64,000 bases of DNA, taken from contig SKTZ01000021.1 in the NCBI GenBank assembly GCA_007122335.1, forward strand, positions 1 to 64,000, given 5' to 3'. Below the pieces are notes generated by a model that saw only the letters and a list, made by a program, of their open reading frames with translations, searched no databases and was not told the DNA's origin. The translations under genes were made by a program, and so were the position numbers. The stretch is from Bacillota bacterium (GTDB lineage Bacteria; Bacillota; Halanaerobiia; B1SED10-174). Positions 32,988 to 41,389 of this stretch are shown here, in pieces. Numbering within the stretch: position 1 is the first letter of the stretch; the number at the start of each line of letters is the position of its first letter.

Positions 32988-33495
32988 AATGAATTTTTTG
33001 ATAATTACCATGGGCCTTGTTTCCGGATTAATTTTTTTCGCAATATTTCTTCCCATGCGCGATCAAATCGAAGAAAATAGGGAATTTCAGAACCTAACCA
33101 GGGGCTTAGTAAATGAACTTAGAGCCCGGGAACAAAGACAAATAGAATTAAAGACAGAGCTTGAAAAACTGGAAGGGGAGCTAAAAGAACTCGAGGAAGA
33201 ATTCGTCAAAAACCATGAAGAGATGCAAATGTTTAAAAGTTACTTTGTCGAAAGGGCCAAGGCAAGACAATTAACCGCAAAAGAACTGGAACTAATATCC
33301 TCTGGAGAAAGCACTCTACTAAAAGGAAAATGGAAAGGAAATTTCATTGATTTGCTGAGTTTTTTACAGGACCTTGATACTGTTCCCTTTTTTTTCGAGT
33401 TACTTAAGGTCCTTTTCCAGGTAGAGCAGGAACTGATCCTTGGGGTTACCGGGAAAATTCCTCTAATAAAGGGTGGGGATTTAAATGATTTCTAA
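32980..33495 (+). CDS. pilO: PilO-like inner membrane alignment protein
   Basis: 171 residues: one N-terminal membrane helix (about residues 5-25), a long charged coiled coil (ELRAREQRQIELKTELEKLEG) and a ferredoxin-like C-terminal region with the FIDLLSFLQDLDTVPFFFELLKV segment typical of PilO/GspM. It should pair with PilN to connect platform and secretin. Overlaps both neighbours. Confidence 0.86.
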   Translation: MNKMNFLIITMGLVSGLIFFAIFLPMRDQIEENREFQNLTRGLVNELRAREQRQIELKTELEKLEGELKELEEEFVKNHEEMQMFKSYFVERAKARQLTAKELELISSGESTLLKGKWKGNFIDLLSFLQDLDTVPFFFELLKVLFQVEQELILGVTGKIPLIKGGDLNDF

Positions 33496-33937
33496 AGTCG
33501 GGGAAAAGCTGGCAATTTTCATTCCGGGAGCAATTGTATTGCTCCTCGGGAGTTTTTTAATAACAAACTTAGGGCAATCTCCTTCGAGAAAACCCGTTCC
33601 AGAAATTCTTCCTGAAAAACCTTACCGGATGAAAAATGAGGAAAAAGCTCCAGTTTTTGTCTACCATAGGGAAAGGGAAATTCCCCCTGATCCTTTTTTA
33701 AAGGAGGTGGAGAAGATTAAAAGCAGTCTTCCCCGTCCAGACGATTTAAAAGCTCGGGGCATAATCAGGGGTCGGGAGGTATACCTGGCAATAATTGAAA
33801 CTCAGGAAGAGGTTTATCTGGTTAGAAAAGGCGATGGATTTATGGACTGGGAAATTGAGGGGATATTTTCTGACCATATTGTCCTAAGTAAAATTCCTGG
33901 GGGAACTTTTTATTTTTTACCGGTAGGTGGTGATTAA
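33485..33937 (+). CDS. PilP/GspC-like protein
   Basis: 150 residues with an N-terminal membrane helix (about residues 8-26), a proline-rich linker, then a compact beta domain (LKARGIIRGREVYLAIIETQEEVYLVRKGDGFMDWEI). That pattern matches the HR domain of GspC/PilP, which contacts the secretin's N0 domain. There is no lipobox, unlike classical PilP. Position directly before the secretin supports the role. Confidence 0.75.
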   Translation: MISKVGEKLAIFIPGAIVLLLGSFLITNLGQSPSRKPVPEILPEKPYRMKNEEKAPVFVYHREREIPPDPFLKEVEKIKSSLPRPDDLKARGIIRGREVYLAIIETQEEVYLVRKGDGFMDWEIEGIFSDHIVLSKIPGGTFYFLPVGGD

Positions 33938-33939
33938 TT

Positions 33940-35517
33940 TTGGAGAAACTGTTGATTTTTTTCTTGTTTTTGTTTTTAATTATTTCCCCCGTCGAAGCAA
34001 ATGAGCCTCTGGTTGAGGTTACATTTAAAGAAGCTGAATTGAGCGATGTTTTAAGGGGGCTTGCAGATATAGGTGGAATAAATATTTTAATTTCTAATGA
34101 GGTTAAAGGAAGAGTCTCGGCTCATCTGCAGGGGATTTCATTTTCAGAGGCCTGGGAGGGAATTCTTTACACCCATGGGCTGGATTATTTTAAAAAAGAC
34201 AATCTTTATCTAGTTGGCTGCTCTGATCTGATAGCCCAACTAAGTTCCAATGAGGCCATTAAGGTTTTTGACCTTGAAGGCAGGGCCCCCGAGGAAATCC
34301 AAAAATTGATGGGTGAAATTTTTCCCGGACTCAAAATAGCTTTGGATATCAATAGTTCCAGCCTGATCTGTAGCGGTGAAAAAGAAAAGCTTAAAAAGGT
34401 CGAAGAAATCTTATCCCAGGTTGGTGCCCCCCTTAGTAAAGAAAAGGTGAGGGTTTTGGAAATTGATAATATTCAATCGGAAAATGCGGTTGAAATAATC
34501 TCCCAATTGTACCCGGGACTTACTGTAATAACAAGGGGAGGAGATCAGATAATAGTGAAAGGGTTCCCGGAAAAAATAAAAAAAGCAAAAAAAATAATTG
34601 AAGAAATTGATTATCCGCTTCCGCAAAAAGAAATATTAGTTAAAGAGCTGGAGTATGGAGATCCGGAGATTTTTGAACCCCTTTTGCAGGAGCTTTTTTC
34701 GGAAATAGAAATTAAAACTGATAAACGCATGCAGCGGCTTTTGTTAAAAGGAAAACCGGAAAATTTAGAAGAAGTGGTCCCTGTAATCGAAGAGATGGAT
34801 CAACCCCGGGAATTGATTCTTGTTGAATTCCGGATTGAGGAAGTTTCCAGCCATTTTATTAAAGAAAAAGGATTGGACTTAGGACAGTTAGCCAACATAG
34901 ATTTATTTGAAGAAGGGTTTTTATTGCATGGAGAGGGAATTAGATTAAACCTGGAAAATTTTTTGAACCTGATGGAAGAAGAAGGAGTTTCGGAAACTCT
35001 GGCCCGCCCGAGTCTAACCACTCTGGAAGGAATTGAGGGGATACTCCATATCGGGGACAGGATTCCAGTTCACGGAGAGAGAATAAATAATGATGGGGAC
35101 CAGAGGATAGATTACCTGCAAACCGGAATCATAATCTCTTTTACCCCAAGGCTTTCTGAGGGGAAGTATATCACGCTTGAGGTTCGGCCAGAGGTAAGCA
35201 AAATTGGAGAGGAACTGGTTTCGGGTTTTCCCCGGGTGAGCACCAGGGAGGTAGAAACTGTCGTAAGGGTGGAGTGTGGAGAAACATTTGCCTTGGGAGG
35301 ACTTTTGCAGGTTGAGGACCGCTTTAGAAAAAAAGAATTGCCCTGGTTTCGCAAATTACCCCTGATTGGATCCTGGCTTGGTTCTAATAAGGAAAATAAA
35401 CTGGCCACAGAATTAATAATTTTTATTACCCCCCGGGTAATCAGAAAAGATGGAGGAAAATCCCCGGGGAATCAAGAAGAAATAATGAAAAAAATGGATT
35501 TCAAGAAAAAACAATAG
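33940..35517 (+). CDS. pilQ: Secretin (PilQ/GspD family)
   Basis: 525 residues with a signal peptide (about 1-20, cut near VEANEP). The N0/STN domain is VTFKEAELSDVLRGLADIGGINILIS. Two or three Secretin_N repeats follow (KVFDLEGRAPEEIQKLMGEIFPG, RVLEIDNIQSENAVEIISQLYPG, and a third from VKELEYGDPEIFEPLLQEL). The C-terminal secretin domain runs from LARPSLTTLEG through FALGGLLQVEDRFRKKELPWFRKLPLIGSWLGS to ELIIFITPRVI. Secretins form outer-membrane channels, so this is direct evidence for a second membrane in the host. Starts at TTG. Confidence 0.94.
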   Translation: MEKLLIFFLFLFLIISPVEANEPLVEVTFKEAELSDVLRGLADIGGINILISNEVKGRVSAHLQGISFSEAWEGILYTHGLDYFKKDNLYLVGCSDLIAQLSSNEAIKVFDLEGRAPEEIQKLMGEIFPGLKIALDINSSSLICSGEKEKLKKVEEILSQVGAPLSKEKVRVLEIDNIQSENAVEIISQLYPGLTVITRGGDQIIVKGFPEKIKKAKKIIEEIDYPLPQKEILVKELEYGDPEIFEPLLQELFSEIEIKTDKRMQRLLLKGKPENLEEVVPVIEEMDQPRELILVEFRIEEVSSHFIKEKGLDLGQLANIDLFEEGFLLHGEGIRLNLENFLNLMEEEGVSETLARPSLTTLEGIEGILHIGDRIPVHGERINNDGDQRIDYLQTGIIISFTPRLSEGKYITLEVRPEVSKIGEELVSGFPRVSTREVETVVRVECGETFALGGLLQVEDRFRKKELPWFRKLPLIGSWLGSNKENKLATELIIFITPRVIRKDGGKSPGNQEEIMKKMDFKKKQ

Positions 35518-35529
35518 GGAGGCTTTTAA

Positions 35530-36600
35530 ATGAAGGAAAGGATTGAAAAAATAAGGGAAGAGCTTGGAAATAATAACCTGGACGGCATTATTATAAACCA
35601 CCCCTCAAACCGATTTTACCTGAGTGGTTTCACCGGCTCTGCAGGCACGGTTATGGTAACTGCAAAAAAGGCGATGCTGATTACCGATTTCAGGTATACC
35701 GAACAGGCCCAAAATCAGGCTCCTCACCTGGAGATAGTCGAGCATGACCTGAAAAAAATGGATACCCTAAACCAATTAATAGCAGGGGAAGGGTTAAATA
35801 AAATTGGTTTTGAAGCCGACTTTGAAACTTTCGCAACTGTAGAACAACAGCTAAAGGGTAAAATCGATAACGTGGAATGGGTTCCCACCCATAATTTGGT
35901 GGAGAAGTTCAGAATATATAAAAGCGCTGCTGAACTTTCTTTTTTGCAGGAGGCAATTGATCTTGCCGACCAGGCCTTAGAACATATATGTGGCTTTATC
36001 AAGCCGGGAATGGCAGAGCGGGAAGTAGCTCTGGAATTGGAATTTTTCCTCCGTAAAAAGGGAGCCAAAGGGAGTTCTTTTGATATCATAGTCGCCTCCG
36101 GGCCCCGGGGTTCTTTACCCCACGGGATAGCAAGCGACAAGATAATTAAAGAAGGGGAACTTGTGGTAATTGATATGGGAGCCCGTTTGAACGGTTATGC
36201 TTCTGATGTTACCAGGACTTTTGCGATCGGGAGCGCAGGAGAAAAAGAACGGAAAGTCTATGAAACCGTTTTAGAAGCTCAATTGGCCGCTATTGAAGAT
36301 ATTAAACCGGGGCTGTCCGGACAGGAAGCAGATAAACTATCCAGAGATGTTATCTCTGCTGAGGGTTATGGAGATAATTTTGGCCACGGACTTGGCCATG
36401 GAATTGGAATTGATGTGCATGAAAGCCCCCGTTTGAGTCCCGTTAGCGAAAACAACCTGGAACCGGGAATGGTTTTTACCGTTGAACCTGGAATTTATCT
36501 CCCTGGCTGGGGTGGAGTCAGAATTGAGGATATTGTTGTAATGGAAGAAAATGGGGTCCGAAGCTTGACCAGAGCACCTAAGGAGTTTAAAATTATATAA
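35530..36600 (+). CDS. pepP: Xaa-Pro peptidase (M24B family)
   Basis: A 356-residue metallopeptidase removing residues before proline. The N-terminal creatinase-like domain (NHPSNRFYLSGFTGSAGTVMV) precedes the pita-bread catalytic domain. Metal ligands are in VIDMGARLNGYASDVTRTF (two Asp), GHGLGHGIGIDVHE (His), FTVEPGIYLPGWGG (Glu) and VRIEDIVV (Glu). It lies directly upstream of efp, a very common arrangement in Bacillota. Confidence 0.96.
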   Translation: MKERIEKIREELGNNNLDGIIINHPSNRFYLSGFTGSAGTVMVTAKKAMLITDFRYTEQAQNQAPHLEIVEHDLKKMDTLNQLIAGEGLNKIGFEADFETFATVEQQLKGKIDNVEWVPTHNLVEKFRIYKSAAELSFLQEAIDLADQALEHICGFIKPGMAEREVALELEFFLRKKGAKGSSFDIIVASGPRGSLPHGIASDKIIKEGELVVIDMGARLNGYASDVTRTFAIGSAGEKERKVYETVLEAQLAAIEDIKPGLSGQEADKLSRDVISAEGYGDNFGHGLGHGIGIDVHESPRLSPVSENNLEPGMVFTVEPGIYLPGWGGVRIEDIVVMEENGVRSLTRAPKEFKII

Positions 36601-36644
36601 GCTGAAATAGGGGAATGGGCTTAACCCCAGATAGGAGGTAAAAA

Positions 36645-37211
36645 ATGATAAACACCAACAACTTCCACACTGGAATAACTATTGATATTGAAGAAGGCAT
36701 CTGCACTGTGATTGAATTTTTGCATGTCAAGCCCGGCAAGGGTAGCGCTTTTGTCCGGACCAAATTAAGGAATATTGAAACAGGCGCGGTTTTTGAAAAA
36801 ACATTCCGGGCGGGGGAAAAAGTAAAAAAAGCTCATCTTGACGAGAGAGCAATGGAATTTCTCTATCAATCAGAAGATCAGTTTTATTTTATGGACAGGG
36901 AAACCTTTGAACAAACAGCAATTAACGCGGTTGATCTGGGAGAAAATATTATTAAATTTTTGAAAGAAAATTTAGCTTTAAAGGTTAAATATTACCAAGG
37001 GCGGGCTGTAACTATTGAACTCCCTACTTTTGTTGAACTTGAAGTTACCCAGACCGATCCTGGTGTTAAGGGAAATACGGTTTCTGGAGGAACCAAACCC
37101 GCTCAACTGGAAACAGGTGTAGAAATTAATGTTCCACTTTTTATTAATGAAGGTGATATTGTAAAAGTCGATACCCGCTCGGGAGAATATATGGAGCGAG
37201 TTTCCAAGTAA
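36645..37211 (+). CDS. efp: Elongation factor P
   Basis: A translation factor that rescues ribosomes stalled at polyproline. 188 residues with three OB-like domains. The KOW-like N-terminal loop is HVKPGKGSAF, whose Lys (about 32) is the residue modified in other bacteria. The C-terminal signature GNTVSGGTKPAQLETGVEINVPLFI is intact. It starts after AGGAGG, and a terminator follows. Confidence 0.97.
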   Translation: MINTNNFHTGITIDIEEGICTVIEFLHVKPGKGSAFVRTKLRNIETGAVFEKTFRAGEKVKKAHLDERAMEFLYQSEDQFYFMDRETFEQTAINAVDLGENIIKFLKENLALKVKYYQGRAVTIELPTFVELEVTQTDPGVKGNTVSGGTKPAQLETGVEINVPLFINEGDIVKVDTRSGEYMERVSK

Positions 37212-37232
37212 TAACTGGGTAGAGAAATTTAT

Positions 37233-37262
37233 ACCCGGGGTTTTCGCTCCGGGTGTTTTTTT
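37233..37262 (+). terminator. Intrinsic terminator after efp
   Basis: ACCCGG (37233-37238) pairs with CCGGGT (37249-37254), followed by GTTTTTTT. Confidence 0.85.
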
Positions 37263-37387
37263 CCGCGGAAGAAGCAAAACAGGGATTTTGTTTTTTAAAA
37301 GGAAAACGGTTCTGATTGTAGAATTTAGTTAAAGTACAGGTTTGGATAATTCAGGAAAGAAACAGGTGTTAATTTGGAGGTGGAAAA

Positions 37388-37885
37388 ATGTACCAACCAG
37401 CCCATGATTATGGAAGTGTTCATATTGCCGATGAGGTAATAGCAATAATTGCAGGTCTAGCGGCAACGGAAATCGAGGGTGTTAAAAGTATGACCGGGGG
37501 TTTTGGCGGTGGCCTTGTCGAACTTCTTGGGAAGAAGAACCTTTCCAAGGGGGTAAAAGTTGAAGTTGGAGAAAAAGAAGCCAAAATTGACCTTTACCTT
37601 GTAATTGAATATGGCGCCGTGATTCATGCCGTTGCCACTAAGGTCCAGGAGAATGTAAAAAAAGCCGTGGAAGGAATGGCAGGGCTTAAGGTGGTTGAAG
37701 TTAACGTTTTCATAACCGGGATCGATACTCACATGCCCAAAGAAGATGAAGAAGAGGAAGAAGAAGAGGTTAAAGAAGAAACTGAAGAAGGACAAGAGGA
37801 GCAAAAAGAGGAGGATACCAAGGCCAAAAAACCGAAAAAAGGGAAGAAAGAAAAAAAAGAAAACGAGGAAAAAAAAGATAAATAA
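37388..37885 (+). CDS. Asp23/Gls24 family envelope stress protein with charged tail
   Basis: 165 residues. The Asp23 domain takes the first 118: GSVHIADEVIAIIAGLAATEIEGV, GVKVEVGEKEAKIDLYLVIEYG and a typical VNVFITGI end. The last 47 residues are a low-complexity tail, first glutamate-rich, then lysine-rich. Family members gather at the membrane through AmaP, whose gene follows directly. The tail is longer than usual for the family. Confidence 0.92.
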   Translation: MYQPAHDYGSVHIADEVIAIIAGLAATEIEGVKSMTGGFGGGLVELLGKKNLSKGVKVEVGEKEAKIDLYLVIEYGAVIHAVATKVQENVKKAVEGMAGLKVVEVNVFITGIDTHMPKEDEEEEEEEVKEETEEGQEEQKEEDTKAKKPKKGKKEKKENEEKKDK

Positions 37886-37914
37886 AGGACTTTATAAAAT
37901 AAGGGGGGATGAAA

Positions 37915-38646
37915 ATGGGTTTTCTTTATAAGGCAATTCAGTTTATTGTTCTTGTTGGGATAACGCTGGGTAGTTTGCTTTTAAGCTTTCATTTTTTTGG
38001 TTTGATTTCTCCTGATATTTATATTTATTTCCTTAGAACCCTCTATCAAAATTACCTGGCAGGTGTTATTGCTCTGGTTGTTTTCTTTTTGGGGATTTTA
38101 AGTCTTCTGCCCTATTTCTTAAGGACTGAACCCCGAAATACAATGGTTCGTGATGGAAAAACCGGTGCAATCAGGGTTTCACTTGACGCTGTTGAGGGTT
38201 TAATCTACAGATTTGTTTCCCGACAGGAGGGTGTAAAAGAAGTAAAAACCTATATTAAACCCATAGAAGGCGGACTGTTTATACGCCTGAAACTCGGGGT
38301 TTGCCCCTATCAGGAGATCCCCGACCTGGTTACGGAAATCCAGGAATCGCTGCAGGATTATGTAAACCAGGTAGTAGGAGTAAAGGTGGAAAAAATTGAG
38401 ACTGTAGTTCATAGTATTGAAAGCGAGGAAAGAGATACTTTTGATCGTAAGCGGGAAAAAGCCAAACCAGAAAAGGTAGAAAAAGAAATAGCTGAAAAAT
38501 ACGAAAAAGAAAAAGAAAAAGAAATTGAAAAAGAAATTGAAAAAACTGAAGAGCAGATTCTGGAGGAAGAAACAGAAGAAAAGTGGTATGGTGAAGAAAC
38601 CACTGAGGAAGAAATTGAGGAAAGAAAGCAGGATAAAGATTTTTAA
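37915..38646 (+). CDS. amaP: AmaP-like membrane anchor for Asp23
   Basis: 243 residues from ATG 37915, 6 bases after AAGGGGGG. Two N-terminal membrane helices (about residues 5-28 and 48-70) are followed by an Asp23-like domain containing ISLDAVEGLIYRF-type sequence (here RVSLDAVEGLIYRFVSRQEGV) and IKPIEGGLFIRLKLGV. The last 80 residues are a Glu/Lys tail with EKEKEKEIEKEIEK. This is the alkaline shock anchor that recruits Asp23. It pairs with the preceding gene and lies upstream of nusB. Confidence 0.9.
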   Translation: MGFLYKAIQFIVLVGITLGSLLLSFHFFGLISPDIYIYFLRTLYQNYLAGVIALVVFFLGILSLLPYFLRTEPRNTMVRDGKTGAIRVSLDAVEGLIYRFVSRQEGVKEVKTYIKPIEGGLFIRLKLGVCPYQEIPDLVTEIQESLQDYVNQVVGVKVEKIETVVHSIESEERDTFDRKREKAKPEKVEKEIAEKYEKEKEKEIEKEIEKTEEQILEEETEEKWYGEETTEEEIEERKQDKDF

Positions 38647-38773
38647 AACAGGGCCTCGGAAAAATAGACTAGAAAACGAGATGAGATCTGTACCCATTAA
38701 CAGGTTTAGCTTTTTTTGGCTGTGCTCGGGGTAACAATTTTTCCGCTCCCGTATTGAGTAGGTGAGGTTTGTT

Positions 38774-39184
38774 TTGGCAACGATAATTAGTCGAAGACAG
38801 CAGAGAGAATGGGCCGTCCAGGTCCTTTATCTCATTGGACAAACCAATTATGATTTTGCCCAAGCCTGGAAGTATTTTTTGTTATTGGAACCCGCAGCGG
38901 AAAAAGCTACTTATACTGAAAAACTTGTCCAGGGTGTCCTGGAAAAAAAAGAGGAACTGGATCAAAACATAAAAAAATACCTTTCCAGGTGGAAACTGGA
39001 AAGGCTATCCCGGGTTGATCTTAATATTATTAGAATTGGTCTCTTTGAAATGAAGTTCTGTCCTGATATCCCCGATGCCGTGGCAGTGGATGAGGCTATT
39101 GAATTAGGGAAAGCTTTTGGAGGAGAGGAATCGGGGAAGTTCATTAATGGATTGCTGGGGCGATTTTTTGAAAAGCAGGGCTGA
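38774..39184 (+). CDS. nusB: Transcription antitermination factor NusB
   Basis: 136 residues from TTG 38774, 7 bases after AGGTGAGG. An upstream GTG (38762) lies inside that ribosome site. The opening ISRRQQREWAVQVLYLI and the ending LSRVDLNIIRIGLFEMKF, PDAVAVDEAIELGKAFGGEESGKFINGLLGR are family hallmarks. It binds boxA RNA with NusE during rRNA transcription. Confidence 0.95.
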   Translation: MATIISRRQQREWAVQVLYLIGQTNYDFAQAWKYFLLLEPAAEKATYTEKLVQGVLEKKEELDQNIKKYLSRWKLERLSRVDLNIIRIGLFEMKFCPDIPDAVAVDEAIELGKAFGGEESGKFINGLLGRFFEKQG

Positions 39185-39200
39185 GAAGGCCTGCTTTTTT
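39171..39200. terminator. Bidirectional terminator between nusB and the AbrB-type gene
   Basis: AAAAGCAGG (39171-39179) pairs with CCTGCTTTT (39190-39198) with a 10-base loop, T-run on the right and A-run on the left. Confidence 0.85.
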
Positions 39201-40258
39201 TAGTAAAGGAGCATAAAAACAAAAGGCAGGATCAACTTGAGAACCATCAGACGGGAAAGATGCATCAGGGAAATTGCAACGGGATTGCGATTTTCCTGTA
39301 GGGCGAGAGCAGTCATTATTGTAAATCCGGCAGGTGCTGCTGCCAGATAGGCTGAGATGGGATCCCAGCCGGCAAAGCGGTGAATCAGAAAGGCTACAAA
39401 AAGGGAACTCCCGATTATAAGGATAATCGATAAAATAAGGGGGATAATAATCTGGGCACTTATTATCGCTGTTAGGCTTGTTGTATCAATCCGGTCTGCG
39501 ATCATTACTCCTACTCCAATCAAAAACCAATTAAGAAGGTAGTGGGGAGGATGAAAGACCGGGAGTCGTAAACGGCCGCATATAACCATGAAAATAATGG
39601 CTCCAACAAGCCCCCCTGCAGGAATCTGGGCTGCGTGGCTTAAAAAACCAACTAAAATTGCCCCGGCAAGAGTAAATAAGGCAGATCCCAGAGACCTTTG
39701 GGGTTTGTAAGGAGATTTATTTTCAGCTTTTATTTCGTTCTGGGCTGGTGGGGGTTCGGGGAATTTTATCTTTAACCATTTTAAAGCTACCGGGAAAAGC
39801 ATCAGGGTGACAATAAGCCTGGTAATGTGGAAGAAAATTACCACAACAGGGTCGGCATCAGTTGCGACTGCTAAAACGGTCATTTCAGGAAGCCCTCCTA
39901 CACTGGAGGAAAGTATTGCTGTATTCAGGTCCAGAGCGGTCAGGGAAGTTATAATGTAGCCAGAAACGAAGGCCAGGCTTAAAGCCCAGAAAGAGACGAT
40001 AAAGGCGGGCTTGGCGATCCCAATCAAGGGTTGGCTGGTTTCTTCATTGAAACGGGCACCAACCATTAAACCCAGGGCAACCTGGATAATCAAAACACTG
40101 ACTTCGGGAAGTTCAGGAAGTGGTATCCCGATTAACCTAAGTATGGTTAAAAATATCAGGCTTCCCAAAACTGGTGCTGCTGGAAGGCGACCTTTTCTTC
40201 CCAGGAAACTTCCTACCATCCCTAGGACATAGAGAAGAATAAGTTCCAAAATGAACAT
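39200..40258 (-). CDS. AbrB family transporter (formerly putative ammonia monooxygenase)
   Basis: 352 residues with about ten membrane helices in two AbrB repeats. LPAAPVLGSLIFLTILRLIGI and VALGLMVGARF are in half one, IPAGGLVGAIIFMVICGRLRL and IGVGVMIADRI in half two. LSSSVGGLPEMTVLA and the related AAPAGFTIMTALAL are the conserved mid-repeat motifs. Ligand unknown; the old enzyme name is not supported by any active site. It starts at ATG after AGGAGG and stands alone on the minus strand. Confidence 0.92.
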   Translation of the reverse strand: MFILELILLYVLGMVGSFLGRKGRLPAAPVLGSLIFLTILRLIGIPLPELPEVSVLIIQVALGLMVGARFNEETSQPLIGIAKPAFIVSFWALSLAFVSGYIITSLTALDLNTAILSSSVGGLPEMTVLAVATDADPVVVIFFHITRLIVTLMLFPVALKWLKIKFPEPPPAQNEIKAENKSPYKPQRSLGSALFTLAGAILVGFLSHAAQIPAGGLVGAIIFMVICGRLRLPVFHPPHYLLNWFLIGVGVMIADRIDTTSLTAIISAQIIIPLILSIILIIGSSLFVAFLIHRFAGWDPISAYLAAAPAGFTIMTALALQENRNPVAISLMHLSRLMVLKLILPFVFMLLY

Positions 40259-40490
40259 GCCGGGCCTCCTATCTATATTGAAACAAAAATATCATATTTA
40301 ATTTGTATAATATTTAATTTTCCTTTTTTTCCTTTCCTTCCTTCTTTTATATTATGCTTTGCTAGAGAAAGTTAAATGGAAAAGGGGAAACCTGACGTAA
40401 AAGGAGCAGGGAGGATTTCAAGGGTCTGGCAGAGAAGGTAATTGGGTGAATACCGGGGAAATTTCTAAACTGAAATACCGGAGGGGTTTT

Positions 40491-40637
40491 ATGTTGGGGC
40501 TTAATTTTAATCGCCAGTTATTTGATGAGGAGAAGAATAAGAGGCCAGAGGATGTTCTGGCCAGGATAAAATTCGGTTTTTTCTGGCTGGTAATCCTGGT
40601 TTTACTTTTATTTTTGGTTTTTCGAATACGGAGTTAG
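40491..40637 (+). CDS. Small single-span membrane protein (48 residues)
   Basis: Preferred start ATG 40491 after GGAGGGG. An in-frame GTG at 40446 would add 15 residues. A charged head (NFNRQLFDEEKNKRPEDVLARI) is followed by one C-terminal helix (FGFFWLVILVLLLFLVFRIRS). This tail-anchored layout has no recognised family. It lies 12 bases before the next anchored protein. Confidence 0.65.
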   Translation: MLGLNFNRQLFDEEKNKRPEDVLARIKFGFFWLVILVLLLFLVFRIRS

Positions 40638-40649
40638 GGAAGGTTGGCC

Positions 40650-41369
40650 ATGTTTTTTAAATCTAAAAAAACCAAATGGCTTTTTTATTTATCCATAATA
40701 ATTGTAATAGTTATTTTTCTGGTGATCAGAGATTCTGGCTACGTTCCCCAGGCTTTCAGCATGCACATGGTTTCCCAAGAAAGAAGAGGAGACAGAATTG
40801 TTGTTTTTGAAGAGAGGGGCGAATTTGTTGCACCCCTCTGGGAACGAGCCAGCTATTATGCAGACCGCAGGCCTGATGAGGAAATTCCACCAGCAAATAC
40901 AGAATATTTTTTTGAGATTTATTTTTCCGAGGGCCAGAATATATTAGGTCAAAAGGGGCGTTTTGTAGTCTTTCCCGACCGTTTAATTGTTGATGGTAAG
41001 GAAATAAAACAGGATATGAAGGACTTTTTTGCCTATTGCAAAAAAGTTATGCAAAGCAGTAGATCTCTTGTATCTATGCTCATGGATGCAGGATACCTGG
41101 AGGTTTTGGAACCTGAAATTGGCAGGGAAATTGTTCTTTCTATGGGCGAGATTGACCTCCTCCTGGAAAAATTTAATGATATAGAGGACGGAAGAGAGGG
41201 AAATGCCCCCAATCCTGAGGAAACAGAATATATTTTTATTATTCCCGAAGGAGAAATTCACCTGCAATCGGATAATGAGCTGGTTTTTTCTTTCTGGGGA
41301 GGACACTGGCATTACGGGGGTGCTGATGACCTGGCTAGCCTTTTACAGGGCATAATTTCCGGAGAATAA
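40650..41369 (+). CDS. Membrane-anchored protein of unknown function
   Basis: 239 residues from ATG 40650. A basic start (MFFKSKKTKW) leads into one membrane helix (about residues 10-28), and the remaining 200 residues should lie outside. These are rich in acidic and aromatic residues, with an NTEYFFEIYFSEG strand and a FSFWGGHWHYGG segment near the end. No catalytic signature is visible. It probably forms an operon with the small protein before it and the CaCA exchanger 20 bases later. Confidence 0.75.
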   Translation: MFFKSKKTKWLFYLSIIIVIVIFLVIRDSGYVPQAFSMHMVSQERRGDRIVVFEERGEFVAPLWERASYYADRRPDEEIPPANTEYFFEIYFSEGQNILGQKGRFVVFPDRLIVDGKEIKQDMKDFFAYCKKVMQSSRSLVSMLMDAGYLEVLEPEIGREIVLSMGEIDLLLEKFNDIEDGREGNAPNPEETEYIFIIPEGEIHLQSDNELVFSFWGGHWHYGGADDLASLLQGIISGE

Positions 41370-41389
41370 ACAGAAGAGGAGCAGCGTTG

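Noticed and set aside
38409-38697. Long minus-strand frames opposite amaP rich in Phe/Ser
   Set aside because: They are mirror images of the Glu/Lys-rich coding tail (GAA/AAA repeats read as TTC/TTT). No ribosome site or codon pattern supports them.
39200-40258. Ammonia monooxygenase annotation for the AbrB-type protein
   Set aside because: The name is historical. The sequence shows only membrane repeats and no metal-binding or oxygenase site.
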